DNA from: Bacillota bacterium
GTDB taxonomy: Bacteria; Bacillota; Clostridia; Peptostreptococcales; Anaerovoracaceae
Length of the DNA stretch: 8,436 nucleotides
Direction of reading: 5' to 3'
NCBI GenBank assembly: GCA_016280485.1
Contig: JAEEGU010000052.1
Location: 1 to 8,436, forward strand
Of this stretch, positions 1-6,109 are shown piece by piece. A program made the translations under genes and the position numbers. Every line of letters starts with the position of its first letter. Position 1 is the stretch's first letter. The notes beneath the pieces were generated by a model. That model was not told the origin of the DNA. It ran no database searches and was given only the letters and a program-made list of their open reading frames with translations.

Positions 1-13
1 CCATTTTCTAAAT

Positions 14-805
14 TTATGCTCTTTGGGCCTCGTACATCAGAATCCCCGCAGCGACTGCCGCATTCAGACTGTCTATGCTGCCGGTCATCGGAATCTTTAC
101 TCTTTCGTCGGAAAGCTCCAAAAGTTCCCGGCTGATTCCGTTTCCCTCGTTTCCGATTATCAGTGCGATGCCACGCTTCATATCTATATCATAATACCTC
201 TTGTCGGTATCAAAGCAGGTGGCGATAAGCCTCCTGCCCGTAGCTTTGATCTGCCCGGCCGCTTGCTCAGGTGTTTCTGCAAATAGCACGGGCACTCTAA
301 AGACTGAACCGGCCGCCGCCCTTACTACCTTAGGTGAGAATATGTCGCTGCAGCCCTTAATCGCCACTACACCTTTGTAGCCTGCTGCATCGGCAGTTCT
401 TATGATGGTCCCGATATTTCCGGGATCCTGCAAACGGTCAAGCACGACTATGTTGCCGCTCTTTCCCGCCTGCTCGAAAAACTCGGCTTCACTAAGCTCT
501 TTGCGCCCGGCTATCGCTATGATACCCTGGCTGTGCTCGGTCTCCGCGATTTCGTCAAATATTGGTTCGGCAAGCTCAATAAGCTCGACATCCGGCGGCA
601 TATCGGAAAGGCAAAAGTCTCTGCTGCGGTCGAAATAGCCGCATCGCACGATTACCGCCGAAAGAGGCACGCCAAGAGACAGCGCATCCCTTAGGATATT
701 CGGACCTTCAATAAGGTAAAGGCCCGTCTTGTCCCTGTGCTTACGCTGCTGTAGCTGCTTGCAAAGCTTTACTATTCTGTTGTCACGCGAGGTGACATTT
801 TTCAT
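14..805 (-). CDS. TrmH/SpoU-family RNA 2'-O-methyltransferase (YsgA-like)
   Basis: A 263-residue SPOUT-class enzyme expected to transfer a methyl group from S-adenosylmethionine to a ribose 2'-OH in rRNA or tRNA in the cytoplasm. The N-terminal part (about 1-100) looks like the SpoU substrate-binding domain, with GLYLIEGPNILRDAL at 28-42. The C-terminal part (about 117-261) has the three SpoU motifs: DPGNIGTIIRTADAAG at 127-142 (conserved Asn130 and Arg136), IIGNEGNGIS at 216-225, and SLNAAVAAGILMYE at 246-259, which form the knotted cofactor site. The N-terminal style resembles the B. subtilis YsgA branch more than RlmB, but the target nucleotide cannot be told from sequence. The start is the only in-frame ATG near a ribosome binding site (TTAGGAG, 12 bases upstream, slightly long spacing). 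The gene follows the ftsZ terminator and seems to have its own promoter, so it is probably transcribed apart from the division genes. Family assignment is firm; substrate is unknown. Confidence 0.93.
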   Translation of the reverse strand: MKNVTSRDNRIVKLCKQLQQRKHRDKTGLYLIEGPNILRDALSLGVPLSAVIVRCGYFDRSRDFCLSDMPPDVELIELAEPIFDEIAETEHSQGIIAIAGRKELSEAEFFEQAGKSGNIVVLDRLQDPGNIGTIIRTADAAGYKGVVAIKGCSDIFSPKVVRAAAGSVFRVPVLFAETPEQAAGQIKATGRRLIATCFDTDKRYYDIDMKRGIALIIGNEGNGISRELLELSDERVKIPMTGSIDSLNAAVAAGILMYEAQRA

Positions 806-833
806 TTTTGTAATATACTCCTAAATTTCCTTT

Positions 834-842
834 ATTATAACA
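834..842 (-). promoter_or_regulatory. Extended -10 promoter candidate for the RNA methyltransferase
   Basis: Read on the minus strand this is TGTTATAAT, a perfect TATAAT (834-839) preceded by the TGn extension. At 17-bp spacing the -35 position reads CCGGTG, which is poor, so this would rely on the extended -10. Predicted transcription start is about 827, just before the ribosome binding site at 818-824. It lies in the T-rich tail of the ftsZ terminator. Inferred from sequence only. Confidence 0.5.
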
Positions 843-844
843 AA

Positions 845-866
845 CAAGCCGGCTTGCACCGGCTTG
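845..866 (-). terminator. Rho-independent terminator after ftsZ
   Basis: On the minus strand the sequence forms an 8-bp perfect stem, CAAGCCGG paired with CCGGCTTG, around the 6-base loop TGCAAG. It is followed by TTTGTTAT, an interrupted T-rich tail. It sits 25 bases past the ftsZ stop codon, the expected place for the end of the division operon. There is no T-run on the plus-strand side, so it should act only on minus-strand transcription. The broken T-tract suggests incomplete termination is possible. Confidence 0.75.
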
Positions 867-868
867 CA
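849..868. repeat. Perfect 2 x 10-bp tandem repeat (CCGGCTTGCA)
   Basis: CCGGCTTGCA occurs at 849-858 and again immediately at 859-868 with no mismatch. The repeat overlaps the terminator: the second unit supplies one stem arm, and the first unit supplies the loop plus half of the other arm. Only two copies are present. Confidence 0.85.
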
Positions 869-890
869 GATTACTGTGCCATATTAGTCA

Positions 891-2117
891 CTAATTTTTA
901 CTGAGAAAGCTCGGGATATCGAAGTTGGTCGATATTGGTGGGGCAGGGTCCTCGAACATTGGCTTTTGCTCTTCTTTTAAGAATGTAGGCTGTCCGAAGG
1001 CGCCCGGGTTTTCTGTTGCAGTCTCTTCTGCAGCACTCTCCGCAGTTGCTTCATCCGCTCCGGATGCGGCAAAAGATTCATCCAGTCCTGTGGTTCCGGT
1101 CGCTTGCGGTGTGAAAATATCACCGCCGAGCCCCAGTTTCTTTTGCGTCGCAAAGCCGCCGACTCTGTCCTCAAAGCCTGTAGCTATGATAGTGATTTCA
1201 ATTTCATCCTGGAGGGTTTCGTCGATACTTGTACCAAAGATAAAGAGTGCATCCTCAGCGATGAGCTCCTTTACCTTTTCGGAAACCTCTGCGATTTCCA
1301 TGAGGCCTACATCAAAGCCGCCGGCAACATTAAGGAGCACCGCCTTCGCACCGTCGATTTTGGATTCGAGGAGCGGGCTTTCGATTGCCATCTGCAGTGC
1401 CTGCTGAGCACGGTCATCACCCTTTGCACGGCCTATACCCATGTGAGCGATTCCGCGGTCACGCATTACGGACTGAACATCCGCAAAGTCTACGTTGATT
1501 TCGCCCGGCTTTGTGATGATGTCGGATATACCCTTTACACCCTGTCTCAAAGCCTGATCGGCCATACCGAATGCCTCAAGCATGGTTGTATGCTTTTCTG
1601 TCATCTGGAGTAGTCTGTCATTAGGAACCACTACCAGGGAGTCCACGAATTTTTTGAGGAAGTTGATGCCCACCTCTGCGTGGTTCATTCTCTTTTTACC
1701 CTCAAATGTGAAAGGCTTTGTAACTACGCCGACAGTTAAGATTCCGAGGTCCTTTGCAACCTTCGCGATTACCGGAGCAGCACCGGTACCTGTACCGCCG
1801 CCCATACCGGCAGTAACGAATACGAGATCTGCACCCTGAATGAAGTTTCTGATGTCTTCTTCGTTTTCCTCTGCCGCATTCTTTCCGATTTCAGGATTGG
1901 CACCTGCGCCGAGTCCCTTTGTGAGCTTCTGCCCGATTGCGATTTTTGTCTCTGCCTTTGAACCGTTCAAAGCCTGTTTATCTGTATTAACGGCCAGGAA
2001 GGAAACACCCTCAAGACCGATATCTATCATTCTGTTAACAGCATTACAGCCACCGCCGCCTACTCCTATAACCTTTATTTTTGCAGCGCCGGTTTCGTTG
2101 TTTTCAAACTGTAGCAT
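891..2117 (-). CDS. ftsZ: Cell division protein FtsZ
   Basis: Tubulin-like GTPase that polymerises into the cytoplasmic Z-ring and recruits the divisome; 408 residues from the start chosen here. The GTP-binding Rossmann part has GGGGCNAVNRM at 20-30 and the tubulin signature GGGTGTGAAP at 106-115. VVPNDRLL is at 163-170. The T7 synergy loop NVDFAD at 208-213 carries the catalytic aspartates 210 and 213. The folded domain ends near ATGFEDR (312-318). A variable Ala/Glu/Thr-rich linker (about 319-398) then leads to the conserved C-terminal peptide DIPSFLSKN (400-408), the docking site for membrane anchors and regulators. The open frame extends to a TTG at 2132, but those five codons contain the ribosome binding site itself (GGGAGGT), so ATG at 2117 with 7-base spacing is the real start. 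The gene has its own promoter and a terminator. ftsA, which normally precedes ftsZ, is absent here. Confidence 0.98.
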   Translation of the reverse strand: MLQFENNETGAAKIKVIGVGGGGCNAVNRMIDIGLEGVSFLAVNTDKQALNGSKAETKIAIGQKLTKGLGAGANPEIGKNAAEENEEDIRNFIQGADLVFVTAGMGGGTGTGAAPVIAKVAKDLGILTVGVVTKPFTFEGKKRMNHAEVGINFLKKFVDSLVVVPNDRLLQMTEKHTTMLEAFGMADQALRQGVKGISDIITKPGEINVDFADVQSVMRDRGIAHMGIGRAKGDDRAQQALQMAIESPLLESKIDGAKAVLLNVAGGFDVGLMEIAEVSEKVKELIAEDALFIFGTSIDETLQDEIEITIIATGFEDRVGGFATQKKLGLGGDIFTPQATGTTGLDESFAASGADEATAESAAEETATENPGAFGQPTFLKEEQKPMFEDPAPPISTNFDIPSFLSKN

Positions 2118-2123
2118 GCATTT

Positions 2124-2130
2124 ACCTCCC
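2124..2130 (-). promoter_or_regulatory. Ribosome binding site that fixes the ftsZ start
   Basis: The minus strand reads GGGAGGT, an almost full anti-16S match, with 7 bases between GGAGG and the ATG at 2117. Because it lies inside the longer open frame that begins with TTG at 2132, it rules that upstream start out. Confidence 0.9.
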
Positions 2131-2152
2131 AAGTGTACTCAATTACTCTCAA

Positions 2153-2181
2153 ATTATATCACAAATCTTTTACTATTTCTA
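2153..2181 (-). promoter_or_regulatory. Sigma-A-type promoter for ftsZ
   Basis: On the minus strand TAGAAA (2176-2181, four of six matches to TTGACA) is followed by a 17-bp spacer and a perfect TATAAT (2153-2158). The TG of an extended -10 sits at 2160-2161. Predicted transcription start is near 2146, giving a leader of about 29 bases. An A/T-rich tract at about 2197-2212 lies upstream of the -35, where an UP element could be. This is the only gap in the cluster large enough for a promoter, which supports separate control of ftsZ level. Not tested by any data here. Confidence 0.7.
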
Positions 2182-2246
2182 TGATGTTTTGCACCAAATT
2201 TTACTTTTTTTCTACTATATCTTGTTGTCGCTCTATTTTTCAAGCA

Positions 2247-2603
2247 CTACTGCTCGTTTTGTTTTTCTCTGTACCTGTCGATTGCTATTCTGCGCACCAC
2301 CGCAAGGTTGTTGAACAGTCTGCCGCCGAACACCAGAATTGCCGCATAATAGAGCGGAATTCCAAGCTTGTCACCCATCCATGTGAGCAGTGCCGCGAGA
2401 AGCGCATTACAAATAAAGCCCGTTCCGAATACCAGGCTGTCGTACTTTTCTTCCATGTGGGCTCTGGCCGCACCGATTACCGAATCGAGTGCCGCAAGGA
2501 GCGCCATCGTTATGTAGAACGAATAAACCGAAGGAAATGTGATGTTAAACGCAAATCCTATACAGATTCCTATTATAAGTCCTATTGCAATAATTATTAT
2601 CAT
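2247..2603 (-). CDS. sbp: Small basic protein Sbp (DUF1290 membrane protein)
   Basis: A 118-residue membrane protein of the DUF1290 family, the B. subtilis Sbp type found beside ftsA/ftsZ. Visible parts are an N-terminal hydrophobic helix (about 2-19), a hydrophobic segment around 29-45 including MALLAALDSVIGAARAH, a third around 58-76, and a fourth around 79-95 with the conserved GGRLFNNLAVVRR stretch. The C-terminal tail is basic and polar (RYREKQNEQ). The biochemical role is unknown; the family is tied to cell division by gene context only. Two starts compete: GTG at 2606 lies only 2 bases from the AGGAGG (2609-2614), while ATG at 2603 has 5-base spacing and is preferred. The AGGAGG overlaps the stop codon of the upstream DUF881 gene, suggesting coupled translation. 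It is the last gene of the murD-to-sbp run. Confidence 0.9.
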   Translation of the reverse strand: MIIIIAIGLIIGICIGFAFNITFPSVYSFYITMALLAALDSVIGAARAHMEEKYDSLVFGTGFICNALLAALLTWMGDKLGIPLYYAAILVFGGRLFNNLAVVRRIAIDRYREKQNEQ

Positions 2604-2612
2604 CACTGCCTC

Positions 2613-3335
2613 CTAGTTTGCGGGCTCCGCATATTTAAAGCTTTCTTCTTCCGAATAAGCCGGAATCTCCACATTTTCAACACTCTCTATCGTAAAGAGC
2701 ACGCCCCATTCGCGCAGGTAGGTTCCGTAGCCCTCCGGTGCAAGCAACGCACCCGACATACGCTTCGCGTCACCGATTGCCGTAATCTCAAACGGGCGCG
2801 CATACACCATACCGTCCATACGAATTGTGTAGCCGGAGCACACAATCGATGTATAAGGCGTAATTCTGTGGCCGTTCACGGCAATTGCCTCTGCCTTGCA
2901 GCGCTTCAGCTCATTCACAATGAGAAGTATGTCTATGTCGTGAACGATGATATCGTTGATGTCCTCGCCCTCGTAGAGCGGTCTCGTGCCGTCGTCCACC
3001 ACAATTTTTACTCCGCTTCCGCGCATCGCATCGGCGCATGACATGCTCCTAAAGCTTTCAAGTTCACTCGTGAGCTTTGCCTGAATCGTGGCGTTGTCCT
3101 TTTCCTTGGCACTTTCCTCATAATCGGCAAGCTGCCTTTTAGATTCCTCGATCTGTTCCTTTATTGCATCAATGTTTGCGCGTTCGCTCTCGATTTGAGC
3201 TATATAGTCGTCGATTTCCGAGGCGGACACATACATATTTCCGCTGTTGTCCGCACGAATCTGGATTACGAGCAGAATTCCTATCACTATGCACAAAAGG
3301 AAAACCGTTATCTCTATCTTTCCGATTTTTATCAT
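2613..3335 (-). CDS. DUF881 membrane protein, second copy (YlxX position)
   Basis: A 240-residue predicted bitopic membrane protein. A short basic N-terminus is followed by one transmembrane helix (about 8-27). Next comes a charged, probably coiled-coil segment (about 37-97, rich in Glu/Lys/Ala) and then a DUF881 domain (about 99-236) expected outside the membrane. Family hallmarks include GSGVKIVVDDG (106-116), DIDILLIVNELKRCKAEAIAVNGHRI (133-158 region) and a C-terminal YAEP. It is a diverged paralogue of the gene just upstream: both share the NxLKxxxAEAIxxNxHRI pattern. Function is not established; family members flank sbp and ftsZ in many Gram-positives. The AAGGGG ribosome binding site (3343-3348) lies 7 bases from the ATG and overlaps the stop codon of the upstream copy, so translation is probably coupled. 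Symbol left blank because ylxW/ylxX orthology is by position only. Confidence 0.88.
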   Translation of the reverse strand: MIKIGKIEITVFLLCIVIGILLVIQIRADNSGNMYVSASEIDDYIAQIESERANIDAIKEQIEESKRQLADYEESAKEKDNATIQAKLTSELESFRSMSCADAMRGSGVKIVVDDGTRPLYEGEDINDIIVHDIDILLIVNELKRCKAEAIAVNGHRITPYTSIVCSGYTIRMDGMVYARPFEITAIGDAKRMSGALLAPEGYGTYLREWGVLFTIESVENVEIPAYSEEESFKYAEPAN

Positions 3336-3346
3336 GCGCTCACCCC

Positions 3347-4087
3347 TTAGTTTCCGCTTTCGCCTTCAGGGGAATATACTTCAGCATATTTATAGTTTAT
3401 AACTCCGTTGTATCTCGGCACGATTACCTCGTCTCGCTGCTCCAAATCCACAACAAGTCCATAGCTGTTTCTCATATTCTCTATGATACCGCCTCTTATG
3501 GTCAACGCATTGTACATCGTACCCGGATTACCTATGGCTTTCACATAGTACGGCGCAGCCGTTGCCGAACCGTTTATCGTGATGTGATTGGATGCAAGAC
3601 TTATCTCCGTAGTCTGCACGATTCTGTGCTCGTTGATTGAAATCGCTTCCGCGCCGGACTCCTTGAGCTTGTTTACAAGCGAGAGCATGAGCTCGTAGTT
3701 GTATGTTATTACATCGGTTGCGACAATACCCTCAACATTTTGCGGATTACTGATTGTGATGTAGAGTCCCGGGCCCTTAACATCGGTCACGCCCGATGCC
3801 ATTTTGTATTTTTCGACATCCGTTACAAGTCCGCTTATAACCGCATCCTCTGCCGCAGCCTCGCCTTCGATTGCCTCAAGGCGTGAGCGAAGTCCCGCGA
3901 GCTCCTCGAGGGCGTCCTCCTTTTCCTGGCGAACCTGCTTGAGCGCTACCTCGTAGTCCTTTAATTTGGCAAGGGGAACTAAACCTCCGATATCAGATCC
4001 GGAGGTTGTAAGTATCTGAACCGACAGAACCAGTCCGATAAGGACTGCTGTCAGACCTATTGTGATCATCGATCCCCATTTTTTCAT
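3347..4087 (-). CDS. DUF881 membrane protein, first copy (YlxW position)
   Basis: A 246-residue predicted single-pass membrane protein. It has an MKKWG N-terminus, a transmembrane helix (about 8-27), a strongly charged coiled-coil region (about 40-96) and an extracytoplasmic DUF881 domain (about 97-237). That domain includes KGPGLYITISNPQ (104-116) and a NKLKESGAEAISINEHRI stretch (139-156). Its role is unknown; the family is linked to division by conserved neighbourhood. It sits 38 bases after ftsQ, the widest spacing within the murD-sbp run, but I see no convincing promoter or terminator in that gap. TTAGGAG (4099-4105) is 11 bases from the start, and AAAGG at 4093-4097 gives a closer alternative. 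An internal Met at codon 7 is a possible later start but would trim the basic N-terminus. It differs from the second copy by lacking cysteine (the second copy has several). Confidence 0.88.
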   Translation of the reverse strand: MKKWGSMITIGLTAVLIGLVLSVQILTTSGSDIGGLVPLAKLKDYEVALKQVRQEKEDALEELAGLRSRLEAIEGEAAAEDAVISGLVTDVEKYKMASGVTDVKGPGLYITISNPQNVEGIVATDVITYNYELMLSLVNKLKESGAEAISINEHRIVQTTEISLASNHITINGSATAAPYYVKAIGNPGTMYNALTIRGGIIENMRNSYGLVVDLEQRDEVIVPRYNGVINYKYAEVYSPEGESGN

Positions 4088-4125
4088 TTCTGCCTTTGCT
4101 CCTAAGCAATTCTCGGCTGTCGCCT

Positions 4126-4995
4126 TTATTCGTAAATTGGGCTGAATGCCATATTAGTTGTGTCTGCCGTTATTGTTATTGTGCCGTGCTCGATATTGTC
4201 GGTATAGAGTCTGTAGAGCATTGCCTGCAGCGTTCCGTCGGAAAGCGCCTTTGTGATATCCTCCGGCATGCCCTGGCAGATCAGCGAATCGTAAACATAG
4301 GCACGAACCATTACCTTTGATATATCGATCTTTTTGAAATATACATCGCTCTCCTGCATTAGAGATACCATGCCGAGTGTATCGTTAAGCACGCTGTTTT
4401 CCTCAACCTCGAGGGCCTTTCCCGGCTCCATCTCTTTTATGGTAAGTCCCATAATAAGCGGAATCTTTGGCTCGACCTCGCTCACACGAAGTACCAGTCC
4501 CTCGACATCGGTGATAATGTATTTGTCTGCGAAAGGCACAGCCGCCGCCTCGGCTCTTTCCTCGACGATGATGTTCACTGTCTTTGGAAGGTTCCTTTCA
4601 ACGGTCACATTCTTTATATAAGGGTCTTCCATCAGGCCTTTTTTCGCTTTTTTCTTGTCAATGCCGAAAAAGATATTCTGTCCCGGCTCTATACCGCTCC
4701 TTGCGATGACCTGCTCGGCCGTGAAGTAACTGTTGTCCGATACGTTTATTTCCTGAACGTCAAATAGTGATGAGTTCATAAGAACTATGATTCCCACCAC
4801 TGCGAGTACAAAGAGGACCATCCGCAGGAAATAGTGCTTTTTTCTCCTCTTCTTTTTCTTTTTCGGAGCATAAGTCTCTTCGCTCTCGACTCTCACCGGG
4901 GCCGGCTGCATGTGAGCCTCCGCCGCCTGCTTTGGTCGGTTACGCAAATACTCTTCGTACTCCTCCTCCAAAGTCAACGTTCTATCCTTTTCCAT
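4126..4995 (-). CDS. ftsQ: Cell division protein FtsQ/DivIB
   Basis: A 289-residue bitopic divisome scaffold that in known bacteria forms a complex with FtsL/DivIC-type partners and controls septal wall synthesis. The cytoplasmic N-terminus (about 1-54) starts acidic (LTLEEEYEEYL) and ends in a very basic stretch (KKKKKRRKK, 45-53), as expected just inside the membrane. One transmembrane helix follows (about 56-74). A POTRA domain (about 78-148) begins at FDVQEINVSDN, continues with SYFTAEQVI, and ends around RNLPKTVNIIVEERAEAAAV. The rest (about 150-289) is the FtsQ/DivIB extracytoplasmic domain. Length and layout match clostridial DivIB. TTTAGGAG (5003-5010) stands 7 bases from the ATG, in the 16-base gap after murG. 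In B. subtilis the gene between murG and divIB is murB; here none is present. Confidence 0.93.
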   Translation of the reverse strand: MEKDRTLTLEEEYEEYLRNRPKQAAEAHMQPAPVRVESEETYAPKKKKKRRKKHYFLRMVLFVLAVVGIIVLMNSSLFDVQEINVSDNSYFTAEQVIARSGIEPGQNIFFGIDKKKAKKGLMEDPYIKNVTVERNLPKTVNIIVEERAEAAAVPFADKYIITDVEGLVLRVSEVEPKIPLIMGLTIKEMEPGKALEVEENSVLNDTLGMVSLMQESDVYFKKIDISKVMVRAYVYDSLICQGMPEDITKALSDGTLQAMLYRLYTDNIEHGTITITADTTNMAFSPIYE

Positions 4996-5011
4996 TCATT
5001 CACTCCTAAAA

Positions 5012-6109
5012 TTAGGCTTTGAAGACGTAATCCGCAATAATCGCCGCGGCATCCTTCGGTGCCGCTTTTTTCGCATTTTCCGCCATTTTAATGCGAGCCG
5101 CCGGGTCATTAACAAGCGCCATTATCTTTTCGTAAAGAATGTCCGGCGTAATATCCTTTTCCTCGATAAGCTCAGCACCTCCCACATCCGCAACCGATTT
5201 TGCGTTGTGATACTGGTGGTTTCCGGTTACATTCGGCGAAGGAATCATGATTGAAGCCTTGCCGCATACCGTAATTTCCGAAACGGTCAGTGCTCCGGAC
5301 CGCGAAATGATTATGTCCGAAGCCGGGAGATATTTCTCCATGTCATCTATATATTCCATGAGAACCACGTTTTCCTTTAACGCAATTCCCCTTGAAGCTA
5401 TCTCTTTTTTCACATTATCATTGTAATATTTGCCGGTTACAAAGTAAAGTCTGATTCCCTCCGCACCGTTAAATTTTTCAAGGAGCTCCAGCATCATTTC
5501 GTTTATCTTTCCGGCTCCTTGACTGCCGCCGAAGGAAAGGATTACGGTCTCATCCTCACGGATGCCAAGCGACTTTCGGGCCGATGTCGCATCAGCATCG
5601 AAAAAGCTCTGTCTTACAGGGTTTCCGCTCATTACAAGCTTTCCCTGCTCCTTAAAATACTTCCTCGCCGGCTCAAAGGAAATGAATACCTTTTCCACAT
5701 ACTTTTCGAGCATCTTGTTGGTCATTCCCGGGTATGCGTTTTGCTCGTGGATAAAGGTCCTTGCACCAAGCTTTGCCGCAGCCCTGACTACAGGTCCGCA
5801 TACATAACCGCCTGTACCTATCACTACATCCGGTTTGAACTCCTTTATAATCCTGCGTGCTTCCGCATTTCCTTTCATGAGGTCTGCCACGGTTTTGACA
5901 TTTGCAAGGATTTTTTTACGATTAAATCCGCTCACCGTAATAAGCTTGATAGGGTAGCCGTTTTTAGGCACAAGCTCTTTTTCAAGTCCGCGTCTGCTTC
6001 CCACAAAGAGAATCTCCGCATCCTTATCAATTGATTTAATTTTGTTTGCTATCGCAATTGCAGGATAGATGTGGCCGCCTGTACCGCCACCTGTCATAAT
6101 CACTCTCAT
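5012..6109 (-). CDS. murG: MurG, lipid II synthase (GT28 glycosyltransferase)
   Basis: Undecaprenyl-diphospho-muramoylpentapeptide N-acetylglucosaminyltransferase: it transfers GlcNAc from UDP-GlcNAc to lipid I, giving lipid II on the inner face of the membrane. The 365-residue length is normal. The N-terminal acceptor domain shows GGGTGGH at 7-13, GTGGYVCGP at 98-106 and HEQNAYPG at 121-128. The linker has GNPVR at 162-166. The C-terminal UDP-GlcNAc domain shows SFGGSQGAGK (192-201), YIDDMEKYLPASD (253-265), SRSGALTVSE (269-278, with the conserved Glu278) and NHQYHNA (297-303). All expected motifs are present. Its ATG overlaps the ftsW stop by four bases (ATGA, 6106-6109) and GAGG at 6117-6120 lies 7 bases upstream inside ftsW, so translation is likely coupled to ftsW. 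Confidence 0.98.
   Translation of the reverse strand: MRVIMTGGGTGGHIYPAIAIANKIKSIDKDAEILFVGSRRGLEKELVPKNGYPIKLITVSGFNRKKILANVKTVADLMKGNAEARRIIKEFKPDVVIGTGGYVCGPVVRAAAKLGARTFIHEQNAYPGMTNKMLEKYVEKVFISFEPARKYFKEQGKLVMSGNPVRQSFFDADATSARKSLGIREDETVILSFGGSQGAGKINEMMLELLEKFNGAEGIRLYFVTGKYYNDNVKKEIASRGIALKENVVLMEYIDDMEKYLPASDIIISRSGALTVSEITVCGKASIMIPSPNVTGNHQYHNAKSVADVGGAELIEEKDITPDILYEKIMALVNDPAARIKMAENAKKAAPKDAAAIIADYVFKA

Noticed and set aside
1..13. Possible start of another minus-strand gene (ATG at 2-4) just past the methyltransferase stop
   Set aside because: Only one codon would be visible and there is no clear ribosome binding site (TTTAGAAA only). Not enough sequence to support a call.
925..1613. 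Overlapping plus-strand open frames opposite ftsZ (160 and 169 codons)
   Set aside because: Both are antisense to the well-supported ftsZ frame. Their Ser/Ala/Pro-rich or Cys/Leu-rich products look like reverse-strand readings of conserved codons.
2241..2269. Possible plus-strand terminator: hairpin CAAGCA-CTAC-TGCTCG followed by a T-rich stretch
   Set aside because: The stem is only 6 bp including a G-T pair, and there is no plus-strand gene to terminate. On the minus strand it is followed by A residues, so it would not act after sbp.
2133..3041. A 302-codon open frame on the plus strand opposite sbp and the second DUF881 gene
   Set aside because: It is fully antisense to two genes with clear family matches, its product is rich in Cys/His/Arg without recognisable motifs, and it has no convincing ribosome binding site. 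It is a shadow of the minus-strand coding.
4088..4125. Possible internal promoter in the 38-base gap between ftsQ and the first DUF881 gene
   Set aside because: No recognisable -10 and -35 pair is present. The gap mainly holds the ribosome binding site.
5519..6034. A 171-codon plus-strand open frame opposite murG
   Set aside because: It is antisense to conserved murG motifs, with no family resemblance and no supporting signals.
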